Positions 10,472-18,509 of a stretch of 64,000 nucleotides of DNA are shown one piece after another. A program made the position numbers and the translations under genes. Every line of letters starts with the position of its first letter. The first letter of the stretch is position 1. The DNA is from an uncultured Opitutaceae bacterium (GTDB taxonomy: Bacteria; Verrucomicrobiota; Verrucomicrobiia; Opitutales; Opitutaceae): positions 17,782-81,781 of the forward strand of contig CAITBM010000008.1 of the NCBI GenBank assembly GCA_903890485.1, in the 5' to 3' direction. The notes under the pieces are model-generated. The model did no database searches. It saw only the letters and a list, made by a program, of their open reading frames with translations, and was not told where the DNA came from.

Positions 10472-11335
10472 ATGCTTATCAGCCTTCTTCATAGAACCAC
10501 TTTCCTCTACGCCGGGAAGGCGCAAGATAGTTTCAATGAGGTTCGGCTGAGGCCTGTTGACGACGCGAACCAGATCTGCCGCAGCTTCGACCTGACGGTG
10601 GATCCGGCAACCCAGATCCGGGACTATGTCGATTTCTACGGAAACGCGGTCCACTACTTCGATGTCGTGGCCGGCCATGAGAAATTGATGATCGAGGCCG
10701 TCTCCGAGATCGAGACGACCCCAAATTCCGCCCGTCCCGCGGTGCCGGTCGTTCCCCAGTCGGTCACGGAACGCTCAAGCGAGAGCGACCTCCACCAGGA
10801 GTTCCTGGTCGACTCCCACTATGTGCCGCTCTCGGTCGAGATTTGGAAGGAGTCGAAGGACGCCCTGTCCGAAGGGTCGACCGATGTTTGGTCCGATGTC
10901 CGAAAGATCTGCAGGCACGTCTACACGACCTTTTCCTACAAGCCCCGCTCAACCGGGGTGGCGACCCTCTCCACGGACGCCGTCAAGCTGCGGGCAGGAG
11001 TCTGCCAGGACTTTGCCCATGTTGCCCTGGGCATGTGCCGGTGCTCCGGGATACCCGCGCGCTACGTGAGCGGCTATTTCATCAAGTCCCAGCGATCCGA
11101 TAACGAGGAGGAGGCGTCGCATGCCTGGATCGAGGCCTTTGTCCCGGGGTTCGGCTGGGCGGGGTTCGACCCGACTCACGACCGCGCGGCGGACGAGCGC
11201 TACATCAAGGCCGCTTCAGGCCGAGACTACGCCGACATCCGCCCAGTGAGCGGGACCTACCGAGGCGGCAAGACCCGGTCGCTCCTGGTCGACGTGAAGG
11301 TGCGCGAGGCCCAGGCCGCAGGGGCCCAGCCCTAA
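10472..11335 (+). CDS. transglutaminase-like cysteine protease family protein
   Basis: A 287-aa protein with the bacterial transglutaminase N-terminal beta domain (about 1-90) and a transglutaminase-like core. The catalytic triad is intact: C178 in AGVCQDFAH, H217 in ASHAWIEAF and D233 in GFDPTHD. Members of this group with ATP-grasp and Alpha-E neighbours are predicted peptidases or peptide-modifying enzymes acting on the product of the partner genes. No signal peptide is seen, so it is probably cytoplasmic. Its stop codon interlocks with the stop of the convergent lipoprotein gene in CTAA at 11332-11335. Confidence 0.9.
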   Translation: MLISLLHRTTFLYAGKAQDSFNEVRLRPVDDANQICRSFDLTVDPATQIRDYVDFYGNAVHYFDVVAGHEKLMIEAVSEIETTPNSARPAVPVVPQSVTERSSESDLHQEFLVDSHYVPLSVEIWKESKDALSEGSTDVWSDVRKICRHVYTTFSYKPRSTGVATLSTDAVKLRAGVCQDFAHVALGMCRCSGIPARYVSGYFIKSQRSDNEEEASHAWIEAFVPGFGWAGFDPTHDRAADERYIKAASGRDYADIRPVSGTYRGGKTRSLLVDVKVREAQAAGAQP

Positions 11336-11781
11336 GGCTTCTCCTCCTCGATCCCGGTGACGCGCCGGTTCTGGTCGAAGATCACGAGGATCCGGTCGTG
11401 GATTCGCGCGCGGAAGCCCTCGTAATAGGGGACCCCGCCATAGAAGGACGGCCCGCCCCAACCCCACCTGCGGTGATAGTAACCGGTGAAGATGATGACC
11501 CCTTGGGCGTCCTCGTAGGTGACGTAGTGCCACACCTCATGCTGGCCGGAGGCGTCCGTATGGAGGATAATCCGGTCGGGGTCGCCGAGCGCCAACCTGA
11601 CCGAGTCCATGTCGAACCCGGGAGCGACACGCCCCGCCTTGACGAGCGCCTGCTGGTCGGGGTTGAGCCGGGCAAAGACGTCAGGGCTCTTCTGGATTCG
11701 CGTCTCGGGCGTGGAGCAGCCGGAGACTAGGATCAGGCAGCCGAAAAGAAGGGCCGCGCCTAATTTCTGGGAGATTTTCAT
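11332..11781 (-). CDS. BamE/SmpA-like outer-membrane lipoprotein
   Basis: A 149-aa predicted lipoprotein. The start chosen (MKISQKLGAALLFG) gives a classic signal peptide ending in the lipobox LVSGC with acylated C22; the open frame runs further upstream, with an ATG five codons earlier. The mature part contains a segment like the SmpA/BamE fold: APGFDMDSVRLALGDPDRI followed by an HEVWHYV strand. This resembles the helix-strand unit of BamE, which assists outer-membrane protein assembly. A Gly/Tyr/Trp-rich stretch follows (GWGGPSFYGGVPYYEG). The BamE relation is a motif-level inference; a stand-alone lipoprotein of unknown role is the alternative. Confidence 0.8.
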   Translation of the reverse strand: MKISQKLGAALLFGCLILVSGCSTPETRIQKSPDVFARLNPDQQALVKAGRVAPGFDMDSVRLALGDPDRIILHTDASGQHEVWHYVTYEDAQGVIIFTGYYHRRWGWGGPSFYGGVPYYEGFRARIHDRILVIFDQNRRVTGIEEEKP

Positions 11782-11871
11782 GGTAGGGTTGGACATCTTA
11801 CACTGCTTAAATTGAATGGTTAGACCGTCATTGTGCAAAGACGTTCGCCCAAGAACAGAGTTTCAACACCC

Positions 11872-12555
11872 ATGCAAAAGACCCTGATACTCTGGGATAT
11901 AGACGGAACGATACTCCATTCGACAGGGGCCGGCATGCGGGCGCTCCAGCGGGCGCTGGGCGAGGTTTTCGGGATCTCCGGCTCCTTCGAGGGCATCGAA
12001 TTCGCGGGCCGTACCGATCCCCTGATCATGCGCCAGATCCTCGTGCGCTACGGGATTGAGGCGTCGAAGGAGAACATCATCCGGTTCACCGACGGCTACA
12101 TCAGGGTCCTCCCGGGTGTCCTGGGAGAAAGCGACTCAAGGATCCTCCCGGGAGCCGAGGAACTGATCCGCGAGGCGGCAAGCCACACGCAGGTCGTCCA
12201 GGGCCTCCTTACGGGCAATTTCCGTCGGGGAGCGCAGGTTAAGCTCGGGCACCACGGCCTTTGGGATTACTTCCCGATAGGGGCCTTTGCAGACGATAGC
12301 GAGGTTCGCAATGATCTCGGCCCCTTCGCGCTGGAGCGCGCGCGAAGCCACTGGGGCACGGAGTTCTCCGAGCAGAGCGTGTGGATCGTGGGAGACACCC
12401 CCCACGACATCGCCTGCGCCCGGGCCTTCGGGGGCAGGGTTCTGGCGGTGGCGACGGGCAAGTCGAAGTCTTCCGAGCTCAGGGGCCATGGCCCGGATGC
12501 GGTGCTCGAGGACCTGGCCGACACCCGGGCATTCTGGAGTGTTCTCAGGGCTTGA
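11872..12555 (+). CDS. HAD-superfamily phosphatase, phosphoglycolate-phosphatase-like
   Basis: A 227-aa haloacid dehalogenase-type hydrolase. The nucleophile motif WDIDGTI gives D9 and D11, with a small helical cap next. Motif II is the LLTGNF threonine, and the acidic metal motif is GDTPHDIACA. The cap suggests the Gph/beta-phosphoglucomutase subgroup, so the substrate is probably a small phosphorylated metabolite, perhaps 2-phosphoglycolate. The frame also permits a GTG 13 codons upstream, but ATG 11872 places the motif at the usual distance. Cytoplasmic. Substrate specificity cannot be read from sequence. Confidence 0.88.
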   Translation: MQKTLILWDIDGTILHSTGAGMRALQRALGEVFGISGSFEGIEFAGRTDPLIMRQILVRYGIEASKENIIRFTDGYIRVLPGVLGESDSRILPGAEELIREAASHTQVVQGLLTGNFRRGAQVKLGHHGLWDYFPIGAFADDSEVRNDLGPFALERARSHWGTEFSEQSVWIVGDTPHDIACARAFGGRVLAVATGKSKSSELRGHGPDAVLEDLADTRAFWSVLRA

Positions 12556-12647
12556 GCCGGGATGCTCCCCTGCCAGTAGTAGTTGTTGCCCGGGGGCCCG
12601 ACACACGGGTCGCCCAGCCCAAGACCCAAGAAAACCCACGCTGCTCG

Positions 12648-13091
12648 ATGCCCAAGACCTTCACGATCGCCATCGGTTCGGACCACGCCGGATTCAAGTA
12701 CAAGGAGATCCTCAAAGCCGCGCTTCTGGCCGATGGCCACAGCGTCCGCGACCTGGGAACCGATTCCGAGCAGCCGTGCGACTATCCCGACTTCATTCGA
12801 CCGGTGGCCGAGGCCGTGGCGCGGGGCGAGTTTGAACGGGGCATCGTCCTTGGCGGCTCCGGCAACGGGGAAGCGATCGTCGCCAACCGGGTGAAGGGCG
12901 TCCGGTGCGGCGTGTGCTGGACCGAGCAGGTGGCCGTCTGGAACCGCTCGCACAACGACGCGAACTGCATCTCCCTGGGCCAGCGGACCATCACTGCCGA
13001 CGAGGCCGTGAGCATCGTGCGCATCTGGCTTGCAACAGAGTTTGAGGGGGGCCGGCACCTGGCCAGGGTCCGCAAAATCGACGGCGTCTAG
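12648..13091 (+). CDS. rpiB: ribose-5-phosphate isomerase B, glutamate-type active site
   Basis: A 147-aa RpiB/LacAB-family isomerase interconverting ribose 5-phosphate and ribulose 5-phosphate in the pentose phosphate pathway. The N-terminal IAIGSDHAGFKYKE phosphate-binding segment and the anion hole GGSGNGEAIVANRV are clear. E. coli RpiB uses a catalytic cysteine in CGTGIG; here that position is Gly69, and Glu75 follows the loop. This matches the Mycobacterium-type enzymes that use Glu75. The start ATG 12648 gives standard length; the open frame extends upstream without sense. Confidence 0.93.
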   Translation: MPKTFTIAIGSDHAGFKYKEILKAALLADGHSVRDLGTDSEQPCDYPDFIRPVAEAVARGEFERGIVLGGSGNGEAIVANRVKGVRCGVCWTEQVAVWNRSHNDANCISLGQRTITADEAVSIVRIWLATEFEGGRHLARVRKIDGV

Positions 13092-13108
13092 GAGCCCCTT
13101 AAGGCAGG

Positions 13109-13132
13109 CTTGCCCACCCGCCGCGGCAAGCT
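13109..13132. terminator. hairpin between rpiB and the E1 gene
   Basis: A perfect 7-bp stem (GCTTGCC with GGCAAGC) and 10-base loop in the 59-base gap after rpiB. There is no T-tract, so termination is possible but unproven; it also lies close to the downstream start codon and could affect initiation there. Confidence 0.3.
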
Positions 13133-13150
13133 CAGCGTCGCTCCTTGGCC

Positions 13151-15184
13151 ATGGCTTATCCCATTGTTCCCGCGATCCTAGCCTCGCATGAGCTGCGTGT
13201 TGCCGACCTGGAGGCAGCCCCGAACGAGACCCTGGTGCGCCTCTATGCCTGGATGCAGCTGGCGCGGGTGGCCGACAACAGGATCCTTGACCTTTTCCGC
13301 CAGGGGCTGATCCGGGGCACGGTCACGGGCGGCCAGGGAAACGAGTGGATGATCGTGCCGCTGGCGCTCCTCGCCGACAAGGCCACGGACGTCGTGTCCT
13401 TCACCCACCGGGACCTCGGGGGGCACCTGATATGGGGCGGCCACCTCTGCGAGCACCTGAACCAGTATTTCGCGAACGCGGACAGCCCGACCCGGGCGCG
13501 CGAGGGCAACATCCACCACGGCGACCCGGCCAACCGGTCCCTGCCGATGATCAGCCACTTGGGGGCCATGTGCGGCCCGGTCCTGGGCGCCACCGATTCG
13601 CAGCGCCGCCTGGGCCGGAAGGCCGTGGGCTTTGCGTTCTTTGGGGACGGATCCTCGAGCACAGGCGACGTGCACGAGGCGATGAACCTCGCCTCCCTCA
13701 TGTCGTTTCCGATCGTATTCGTGATCGAGAACAACGGCTACGCCTATTCGACCCCGGCCGACGAGCAGTTCTCAAAGGGCACCGAGCTCTGGAGGCGCGC
13801 GGCGGGCTATGGGATGGAGGGCATCGTGATCGAGCGCGGTCACCCCGATGCGACCGTCCGGAGCCTGGCCGCCGTGATCGACCGGGTCCGCGAGACCTCG
13901 CGCCCCATATTGGTCGAGATGAAGACACTAAGGCTCAGGGGGCATGCCGCCTACGACACCTGCGACTACCTCAAGCCCGGCGAGTCCGACGGTTTCTTTG
14001 CCGCCGATCCGCTGCCCAAGTTTCGCGAGAGGATGGTCGGGCTGGTGGGGGCTCCGCGCATCGAGTCCGTGGACGCCGAGATCTCCAAATACGTCGAGGA
14101 CTCGATCGCCCAGACGCTTGCCGTGAGGCGGCCCGAACCCGAGGGAATGGAGGGGGATCTTTTCGCCCCGCCGCCCGCACCCTTCGCATGGAAGGCGGAG
14201 CCCAAGGCGCCCGAGAGCCTCACCATGGCCCAGGCGCTCAACAAGGCGCTCCGAAAGGTGCTCCTCGAGCGGCCCGAGTCCATCGTCCTCGGCCAGGACA
14301 TCGCCACCTACGGCGGCGCATTCAAGGTGACCGAGAACCTGTTCAAGGAGTTTGGGCGGTCGCGGGTCATGAACCTTCCCTTGGCCGAGAGCACCTGCAC
14401 CGGGTATGCGATCGGTCTTGCCGTAAACGGCCACAGGCCGATCGAGGAATTCCAGTTTGCCGACTTTGCGACGGACGCGACGACCCAGATCACGCTCAAC
14501 GCAGCGACGATGCACTTCCGCTCGGGTGCCGCCTGCCCCCTGGTCCTGAGGATGCCCTGCGGCGGGGGCCTCACTTTCGGCTCCTTCCACTCCCAGGAAC
14601 TCGAGTCGTTCTTCCTCTCGATGCCCGGGATCAAGGCCCTCTACCCAAGCAGCCCCCAGGACGCCTTCAACGCCATGCTCTCGGCCTGCGAGGAGAACAA
14701 CCCGGTGATCCTCTTTGAGCACAAGGGCCTCTATCGGCGCGGAAAACACGCAGTGGCATGGGACCCCGACTACCGGGCAGTCTGGAAGCCGAGGAAGGTG
14801 CGCGAGGGACACTACGCGACCCTGGTCACCTACGGCGAGATGGTGCACCTGGCTGCCGATGTGTGCGCCTACCTGGCCTCCGAATACGAGTCCGACATCG
14901 AGGTGTTCGACCTGCGGTGCCTTTCCCCGCTGGACCTCTCCCATGTCGCGGCGTCGGTCGAGAAGACGGGGCGGCTGATCGTTCTCCACGAGGGCCGGCG
15001 CACGCACGGCTTTGGCGCCGAGGTCGTCTCGAGCATCGTCGAGGGCTGCCGCAAGGCCCTCAAGGCACGCCCCCTGCGCATCGCCTCGATGGACCTTCCA
15101 GTCCCCTTTGCCCCGGAGCTTGAGGCCGCATTCCGTCCGACCAAGGACAAGGTGATCCAGATCATCACGGGGTGGATGTCATGA
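13151..15184 (+). CDS. fused alpha-beta 2-oxoacid dehydrogenase E1 (branched-chain/2-oxoisovalerate type)
   Basis: A 677-aa thiamine-diphosphate E1 in which alpha (about 1-345) and beta (about 355-677) subunits are fused. The ThDP motif runs from GDG (165-167) to ENN (193-195). The beta half opens with LTMAQALNKALRK and carries the LPLAEST and FEHKGLYR segments expected of E1-beta. It oxidatively decarboxylates a 2-oxo acid and passes the acyl group to an E2. Branched-chain 2-oxo acids are the usual assignment for such fusions, but pyruvate or acetoin cannot be excluded. No E2 gene is adjacent. A TTG two codons upstream could also start it. Its stop overlaps the kdsC start (ATGA). Confidence 0.9.
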   Translation: MAYPIVPAILASHELRVADLEAAPNETLVRLYAWMQLARVADNRILDLFRQGLIRGTVTGGQGNEWMIVPLALLADKATDVVSFTHRDLGGHLIWGGHLCEHLNQYFANADSPTRAREGNIHHGDPANRSLPMISHLGAMCGPVLGATDSQRRLGRKAVGFAFFGDGSSSTGDVHEAMNLASLMSFPIVFVIENNGYAYSTPADEQFSKGTELWRRAAGYGMEGIVIERGHPDATVRSLAAVIDRVRETSRPILVEMKTLRLRGHAAYDTCDYLKPGESDGFFAADPLPKFRERMVGLVGAPRIESVDAEISKYVEDSIAQTLAVRRPEPEGMEGDLFAPPPAPFAWKAEPKAPESLTMAQALNKALRKVLLERPESIVLGQDIATYGGAFKVTENLFKEFGRSRVMNLPLAESTCTGYAIGLAVNGHRPIEEFQFADFATDATTQITLNAATMHFRSGAACPLVLRMPCGGGLTFGSFHSQELESFFLSMPGIKALYPSSPQDAFNAMLSACEENNPVILFEHKGLYRRGKHAVAWDPDYRAVWKPRKVREGHYATLVTYGEMVHLAADVCAYLASEYESDIEVFDLRCLSPLDLSHVAASVEKTGRLIVLHEGRRTHGFGAEVVSSIVEGCRKALKARPLRIASMDLPVPFAPELEAAFRPTKDKVIQIITGWMS

Positions 15185-15717
15185 GGAAGCGCCCGATCTC
15201 CAAGGCCCAGTGGCGGAAGATCAGGCTCTTCGCGATGGACGTCGACGGGGTCCTGACCGACGGCGGGGTGTTCATTTCCTCGGACGGGACCGAGACCAAG
15301 CGTTTCTGCATCATTGACGGACTCGGGCTCCTGCTTGTCCGCGAAGCCGGCGTTGATCTCGCCTGGGTCTCGGGGAGGCCCTCGGCGGCGACAACGCTCC
15401 GCGCCACCGAGCTCAAGATTCCGCACCTGGTCCAGGGCAGGAAGGACAAGCTGGAGGCCCTTAAGGAGCTCGCCTCCTCTCTCGGGATCGCCCTGGGCGA
15501 ATGCGCGTACATGGGAGACGACTTCATCGACGCCCCCGCCATCCGGGCCGCCGGGATCGGGATAACCGTTCCCACGGCACTTCCGGCGGCGACAGAGGCT
15601 GCCGACTACGTTACCCGCAGCAACGCCGGTTACGGCGCCGTCCGCGAGGTTTGCGACCTGATCCTCGCCGCGCGGGCCCCGAAGGCCGGGAACCGCGGGA
15701 CGCGGCGGAGTACATAG
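15181..15717 (+). CDS. kdsC: 3-deoxy-D-manno-octulosonate 8-phosphate phosphatase (KdsC-type HAD)
   Basis: A 178-aa capless HAD phosphatase that releases inorganic phosphate from Kdo-8-phosphate, giving Kdo for the LPS inner core. Motif I is FAMDVDGVLTDGG (D20, D22), motif II is the serine in WVSGRPS, and motif IV is MGDDFIDAPA. Lack of a cap and short length fit the KdsC tetramer family. The ATG overlaps the stop of the E1 gene by four bases; a GTG three codons upstream is possible. Directly downstream are lptC, lptA and lptB, the classic kdsC-lpt order, which makes the assignment secure. Confidence 0.93.
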   Translation: MRKRPISKAQWRKIRLFAMDVDGVLTDGGVFISSDGTETKRFCIIDGLGLLLVREAGVDLAWVSGRPSAATTLRATELKIPHLVQGRKDKLEALKELASSLGIALGECAYMGDDFIDAPAIRAAGIGITVPTALPAATEAADYVTRSNAGYGAVREVCDLILAARAPKAGNRGTRRST

Positions 15718-15719
15718 GC

Positions 15720-16163
15720 ATGGTGAACCCGCTACGAAAGTTGGTCTGGGCGCTGATCCTGGTCGGCCTTTGCCCCTCGGTCCGGTCCCAGGACATTGCC
15801 GTCGCTCCCCCTGCCAGGAATTGGACGCTCCCCTTGTTCACCCGGGAGGGGTTCCGCCAGATGACGCTCCGCGGAGACGAGGTGCGGCCGATGACATCGG
15901 ACCGGATCGACATCATCGGGATGAACGTGACCGTCTTCTCGGGAAAGGCCGACGGCCGGATCGACTCCGTCCTGCTCAGCCCCGAGGCAAGCTTCCTGAT
16001 CAACGAGAAGGTGGCCAGCGGCCAAAAGACCGTGCGGTTGATCCGCGACGACATCGACGTCACCGGTGAGGTGTGGACCTACAGCTACAATGAGAAAAAA
16101 GTTCTCATTTCCAAGCATGCCCATGTAGTGTTCCACTCGGCGCTGCCGGACATATTGAAATGA
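15720..16163 (+). CDS. lptC: LptC-like LPS export protein
   Basis: A 147-aa exported protein with an N-terminal hydrophobic segment (residues 5-20) ending SVRSQD. It lies between kdsC and lptA. The body is predicted beta-strand with the DxxxI-like pattern of the LptC/OstA jellyroll. In the Lpt system LptC takes LPS from the LptBFG transporter and hands it to LptA. The protein is shorter than the roughly 190-aa Proteobacterial LptC, and the assignment leans on gene order. The start ATG is 2 bases after the kdsC stop; its own stop overlaps lptA by ATGA. Confidence 0.8.
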   Translation: MVNPLRKLVWALILVGLCPSVRSQDIAVAPPARNWTLPLFTREGFRQMTLRGDEVRPMTSDRIDIIGMNVTVFSGKADGRIDSVLLSPEASFLINEKVASGQKTVRLIRDDIDVTGEVWTYSYNEKKVLISKHAHVVFHSALPDILK

Positions 16164-16693
16164 GACCCCTCACCCTCCTCGCGACCGTGGCGTCACTGGT
16201 CCTCCTGCGAGCGGCCAATGCCGCCGAGCCGACCCCCACGACGATCGATGCCATCTCCGCGGAGTCCGTGAGCACGGACAGCGAGACCACGACCACGTTT
16301 CGTGACCAGGTCGTGGCGGCCGGAAACGACCTGACCCTTTCCTGCGACTACCTGAAGGTGATTGCGACACGCATCGGCGACAAGTCGGCGACGCTCGGCA
16401 AGTACGGCAAGTTCAGGTACCTCCTTGCGACCGGGCACGTGCGCATCGTCCAGGGTGACCGGGTGGCGACCTGCGGTCGGGCCGAGGTGTTCCCCGGGGA
16501 GGACCGGATCGTTCTCACGGAGAACCCGGTCGTGAAGATCGAGGCCGAGCATTACGAGGCACGGGGCCCAAGGATGGTGCTCTACCGCGGACAGCGCCGC
16601 GCCGTGATCGAGGGCAGCCCTCAGGATCGCACGCACATCTCACTGCCGGCGATCAAGGACCTGGGCTTCCCCTCGGAGACTCCCGCCAAGTAA
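16160..16693 (+). CDS. lptA: LptA/OstA-like periplasmic LPS transport protein
   Basis: A 177-aa periplasmic protein with a Sec signal peptide (MRPLTLLATVASLVLLRAANA). The mature part is an OstA-type beta-jellyroll, with TTTTFRDQVVAAGNDLTLSCDYLKV, a GHVRIVQGDRVATCGRAEV repeat-like strand pair and a terminal VIEG strand. LptA forms the periplasmic bridge along which LPS travels to the LptDE translocon. It overlaps lptC by ATGA and is followed one base later by lptB, so all three are translationally coupled. Confidence 0.87.
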   Translation: MRPLTLLATVASLVLLRAANAAEPTPTTIDAISAESVSTDSETTTTFRDQVVAAGNDLTLSCDYLKVIATRIGDKSATLGKYGKFRYLLATGHVRIVQGDRVATCGRAEVFPGEDRIVLTENPVVKIEAEHYEARGPRMVLYRGQRRAVIEGSPQDRTHISLPAIKDLGFPSETPAK

Positions 16694-16694
16694 G

Positions 16695-17423
16695 ATGGAA
16701 ACCTCCTCGATCGTTACCGACGGCCTGGCGAAGACCTACGGCAGCCGTGCCGTCGTCGACGGTGTGGACCTGAAGCTAAAGGGGGGCGAGGTGGTCGGAC
16801 TCCTGGGCCCGAACGGGGCCGGAAAGACGACCACATTCTACATGGTGGTCGGGCTCATTCCGGCGACCCGGGGGCGGGTGCTCCTGAACGGGGAGGACAT
16901 CACCGGGCTCAAGATGCACCAGAGGGCGCGCCGGGGCATTGGCTACCTTCCCCAGGAGGCGTCGGTTTTCCGGAAGCTCACCGTGGAGGAGAACATCCTC
17001 GCGATCCTCGAGGCGATCCACGTGCCGAGGAGGGAGCGAAAGGGGCGCGTGGCCGAGCACATAGAGGAGCTCTCGCTGGGGCACGTCGCCAAGCAAAAGG
17101 CCTACACGCTCTCCGGCGGCGAGCGCCGCCGCCTGGAAATCGCAAGGGCGCTCGTGACGAAGCCCCATTTCCTCCTCATGGACGAGCCGTTCGCCGCCAT
17201 CGACCCGATCTCCGTGGCCGAGGTCCAGAAGATCATCCTTCAGCTCAAGGGCCGGGGAATAGGCATCGTGGTGACCGACCACAACGTGCGTGAAACCCTC
17301 AGGATCGTCGACCGCGCCTACTTGATCCACAAGGGGCGCGTGCTGGCCGAGGGCACGGGCGATTTCCTGATCAAGGACGAGAACGCCCGCAGGTTCTACC
17401 TCGGCGAGGACTTTAACCTCTAG
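16695..17423 (+). CDS. lptB: LPS export ABC transporter ATP-binding protein
   Basis: A 242-aa ABC ATPase that powers LPS extraction by LptBFG at the cytoplasmic face of the inner membrane. Walker A is GPNGAGKT (38-45), the Q-loop lies in GYLPQEASVFRKLTVEEN, the signature is LSGGE (139-143), Walker B is LLMDEP (160-165), and the H-loop is VTDHNVRE. The segment GYLPQEASVFRKL and the C-terminal FYLGEDFNL are strongly LptB-specific. It ends the kdsC-lptCAB unit and is followed by a possible terminator. Confidence 0.97.
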   Translation: METSSIVTDGLAKTYGSRAVVDGVDLKLKGGEVVGLLGPNGAGKTTTFYMVVGLIPATRGRVLLNGEDITGLKMHQRARRGIGYLPQEASVFRKLTVEENILAILEAIHVPRRERKGRVAEHIEELSLGHVAKQKAYTLSGGERRRLEIARALVTKPHFLLMDEPFAAIDPISVAEVQKIILQLKGRGIGIVVTDHNVRETLRIVDRAYLIHKGRVLAEGTGDFLIKDENARRFYLGEDFNL

Positions 17424-17429
17424 CCGCAC

Positions 17430-17451
17430 CGGGTGCCCGGAACCCGTTTTT
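17430..17451 (+). terminator. candidate intrinsic terminator after lptB
   Basis: A 5-bp stem (CGGGT with ACCCG, 7-base loop) is directly followed by five T residues. It sits in the 66-base gap between lptB and hprK and would end the kdsC-lpt transcript. The stem is short, so read-through to hprK is likely. Confidence 0.5.
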
Positions 17452-17489
17452 CCGTGCGTTCCCCGGCACGATTGTGCTGATATCCGCCC

Positions 17490-18506
17490 ATGCAGAAGGC
17501 CATCCACGGCATCACGGTCGCCCACTTTTACGATACCTACCGTGAAAAGCTCAGGCTGGAGCTGGTGACGGGAGACGCGGGCCTCCATCGTCTGATCCGC
17601 GAGGGCAGCATCAACCGCCCCGCGCTCGCCCTGACCGGGTTTTTCAAGTACTTTGCCAACAAGCGCATACAGGTCATCGGTGCGGCGGAAATGACCTACC
17701 TGAAGACGCGCAGCCAGCTCGACCAGACGTTGATCTTCCGCGAAATGGCCAAGCGGAGCGTTCCGTGCGTGATCCTCACCCGTAATTATAATCCGACAAC
17801 CGCGATGCTGACCGTTGCCTCGGAGATGAACCTTCCGGTGTTTAGGACCCCGCTGATCACCATGAACCTGGTGAACTTGGCGACGCTGTGCATCGACAAT
17901 GAATTTGCGCCGAGCGGCATTGAGCACGCGACGACGCTCGATGTTAAGGGGGTGGGCGTGATGCTCCGGGGCGACTCGGGGGTTGGAAAGAGCGAGTGCG
18001 CCCTGGCCCTGATCGAGCGCGGGCATTCCCTGGTGGCCGACGATCTCACGATCATCAAGCTCCTCGACGAGCGGGAGCTGATGGCTTCAAGCCGGGCGCT
18101 CAATCGCGGCTACATGGAGTGCCGCGGAATCGGGATCATCAACATAGCCGAGATGTTCGGCGTGAAGTCGATCCGGCTGGAGAAGCGGATCGACCTGGTG
18201 GTGTCACTGCACGAGTGGACCCCCGAGGTGATCGAGGAGCGCACCGGGCTCGAGGAGAACAACTACGAGATCCTCGGCATGAAGGTTCCCCATATCGAGC
18301 TGTACGTCCGCCCGGGACGGGACATGGCGCGCCTTGTCGAGGTTGCCTCGCTTACCCAGGCGCTCAAGCGGATGGGCCACGACCCGGCGAAAGACTTCAA
18401 CGACCGGCTGATCGCGTTCATGTCCGAGGACAGCCCGGCGAAGCGGATGAAATTTAAGCCCATAGAGCGCGAGGAACGCGCACCGGGACGCCTCAGACAA
18501 GAATAG
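17490..18506 (+). CDS. hprK: HPr kinase/phosphorylase
   Basis: A 338-aa bifunctional enzyme that phosphorylates and dephosphorylates a regulatory serine of HPr. The N-terminal domain (about 1-130) is typical of HprK/P, followed by the kinase core with P-loop GDSGVGKS (161-168) and the downstream VADDLTII motif. The signature MECRGIGIINI near residue 210 binds HPr. The length is normal. No HPr, EI or EII gene is in the window, so its partner lies elsewhere. In Gram-negatives hprK often lies downstream of lptB with rpoN, hpf and ptsN between; here it follows directly. Confidence 0.95.
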   Translation: MQKAIHGITVAHFYDTYREKLRLELVTGDAGLHRLIREGSINRPALALTGFFKYFANKRIQVIGAAEMTYLKTRSQLDQTLIFREMAKRSVPCVILTRNYNPTTAMLTVASEMNLPVFRTPLITMNLVNLATLCIDNEFAPSGIEHATTLDVKGVGVMLRGDSGVGKSECALALIERGHSLVADDLTIIKLLDERELMASSRALNRGYMECRGIGIINIAEMFGVKSIRLEKRIDLVVSLHEWTPEVIEERTGLEENNYEILGMKVPHIELYVRPGRDMARLVEVASLTQALKRMGHDPAKDFNDRLIAFMSEDSPAKRMKFKPIEREERAPGRLRQE

Positions 18507-18509
18507 CCC

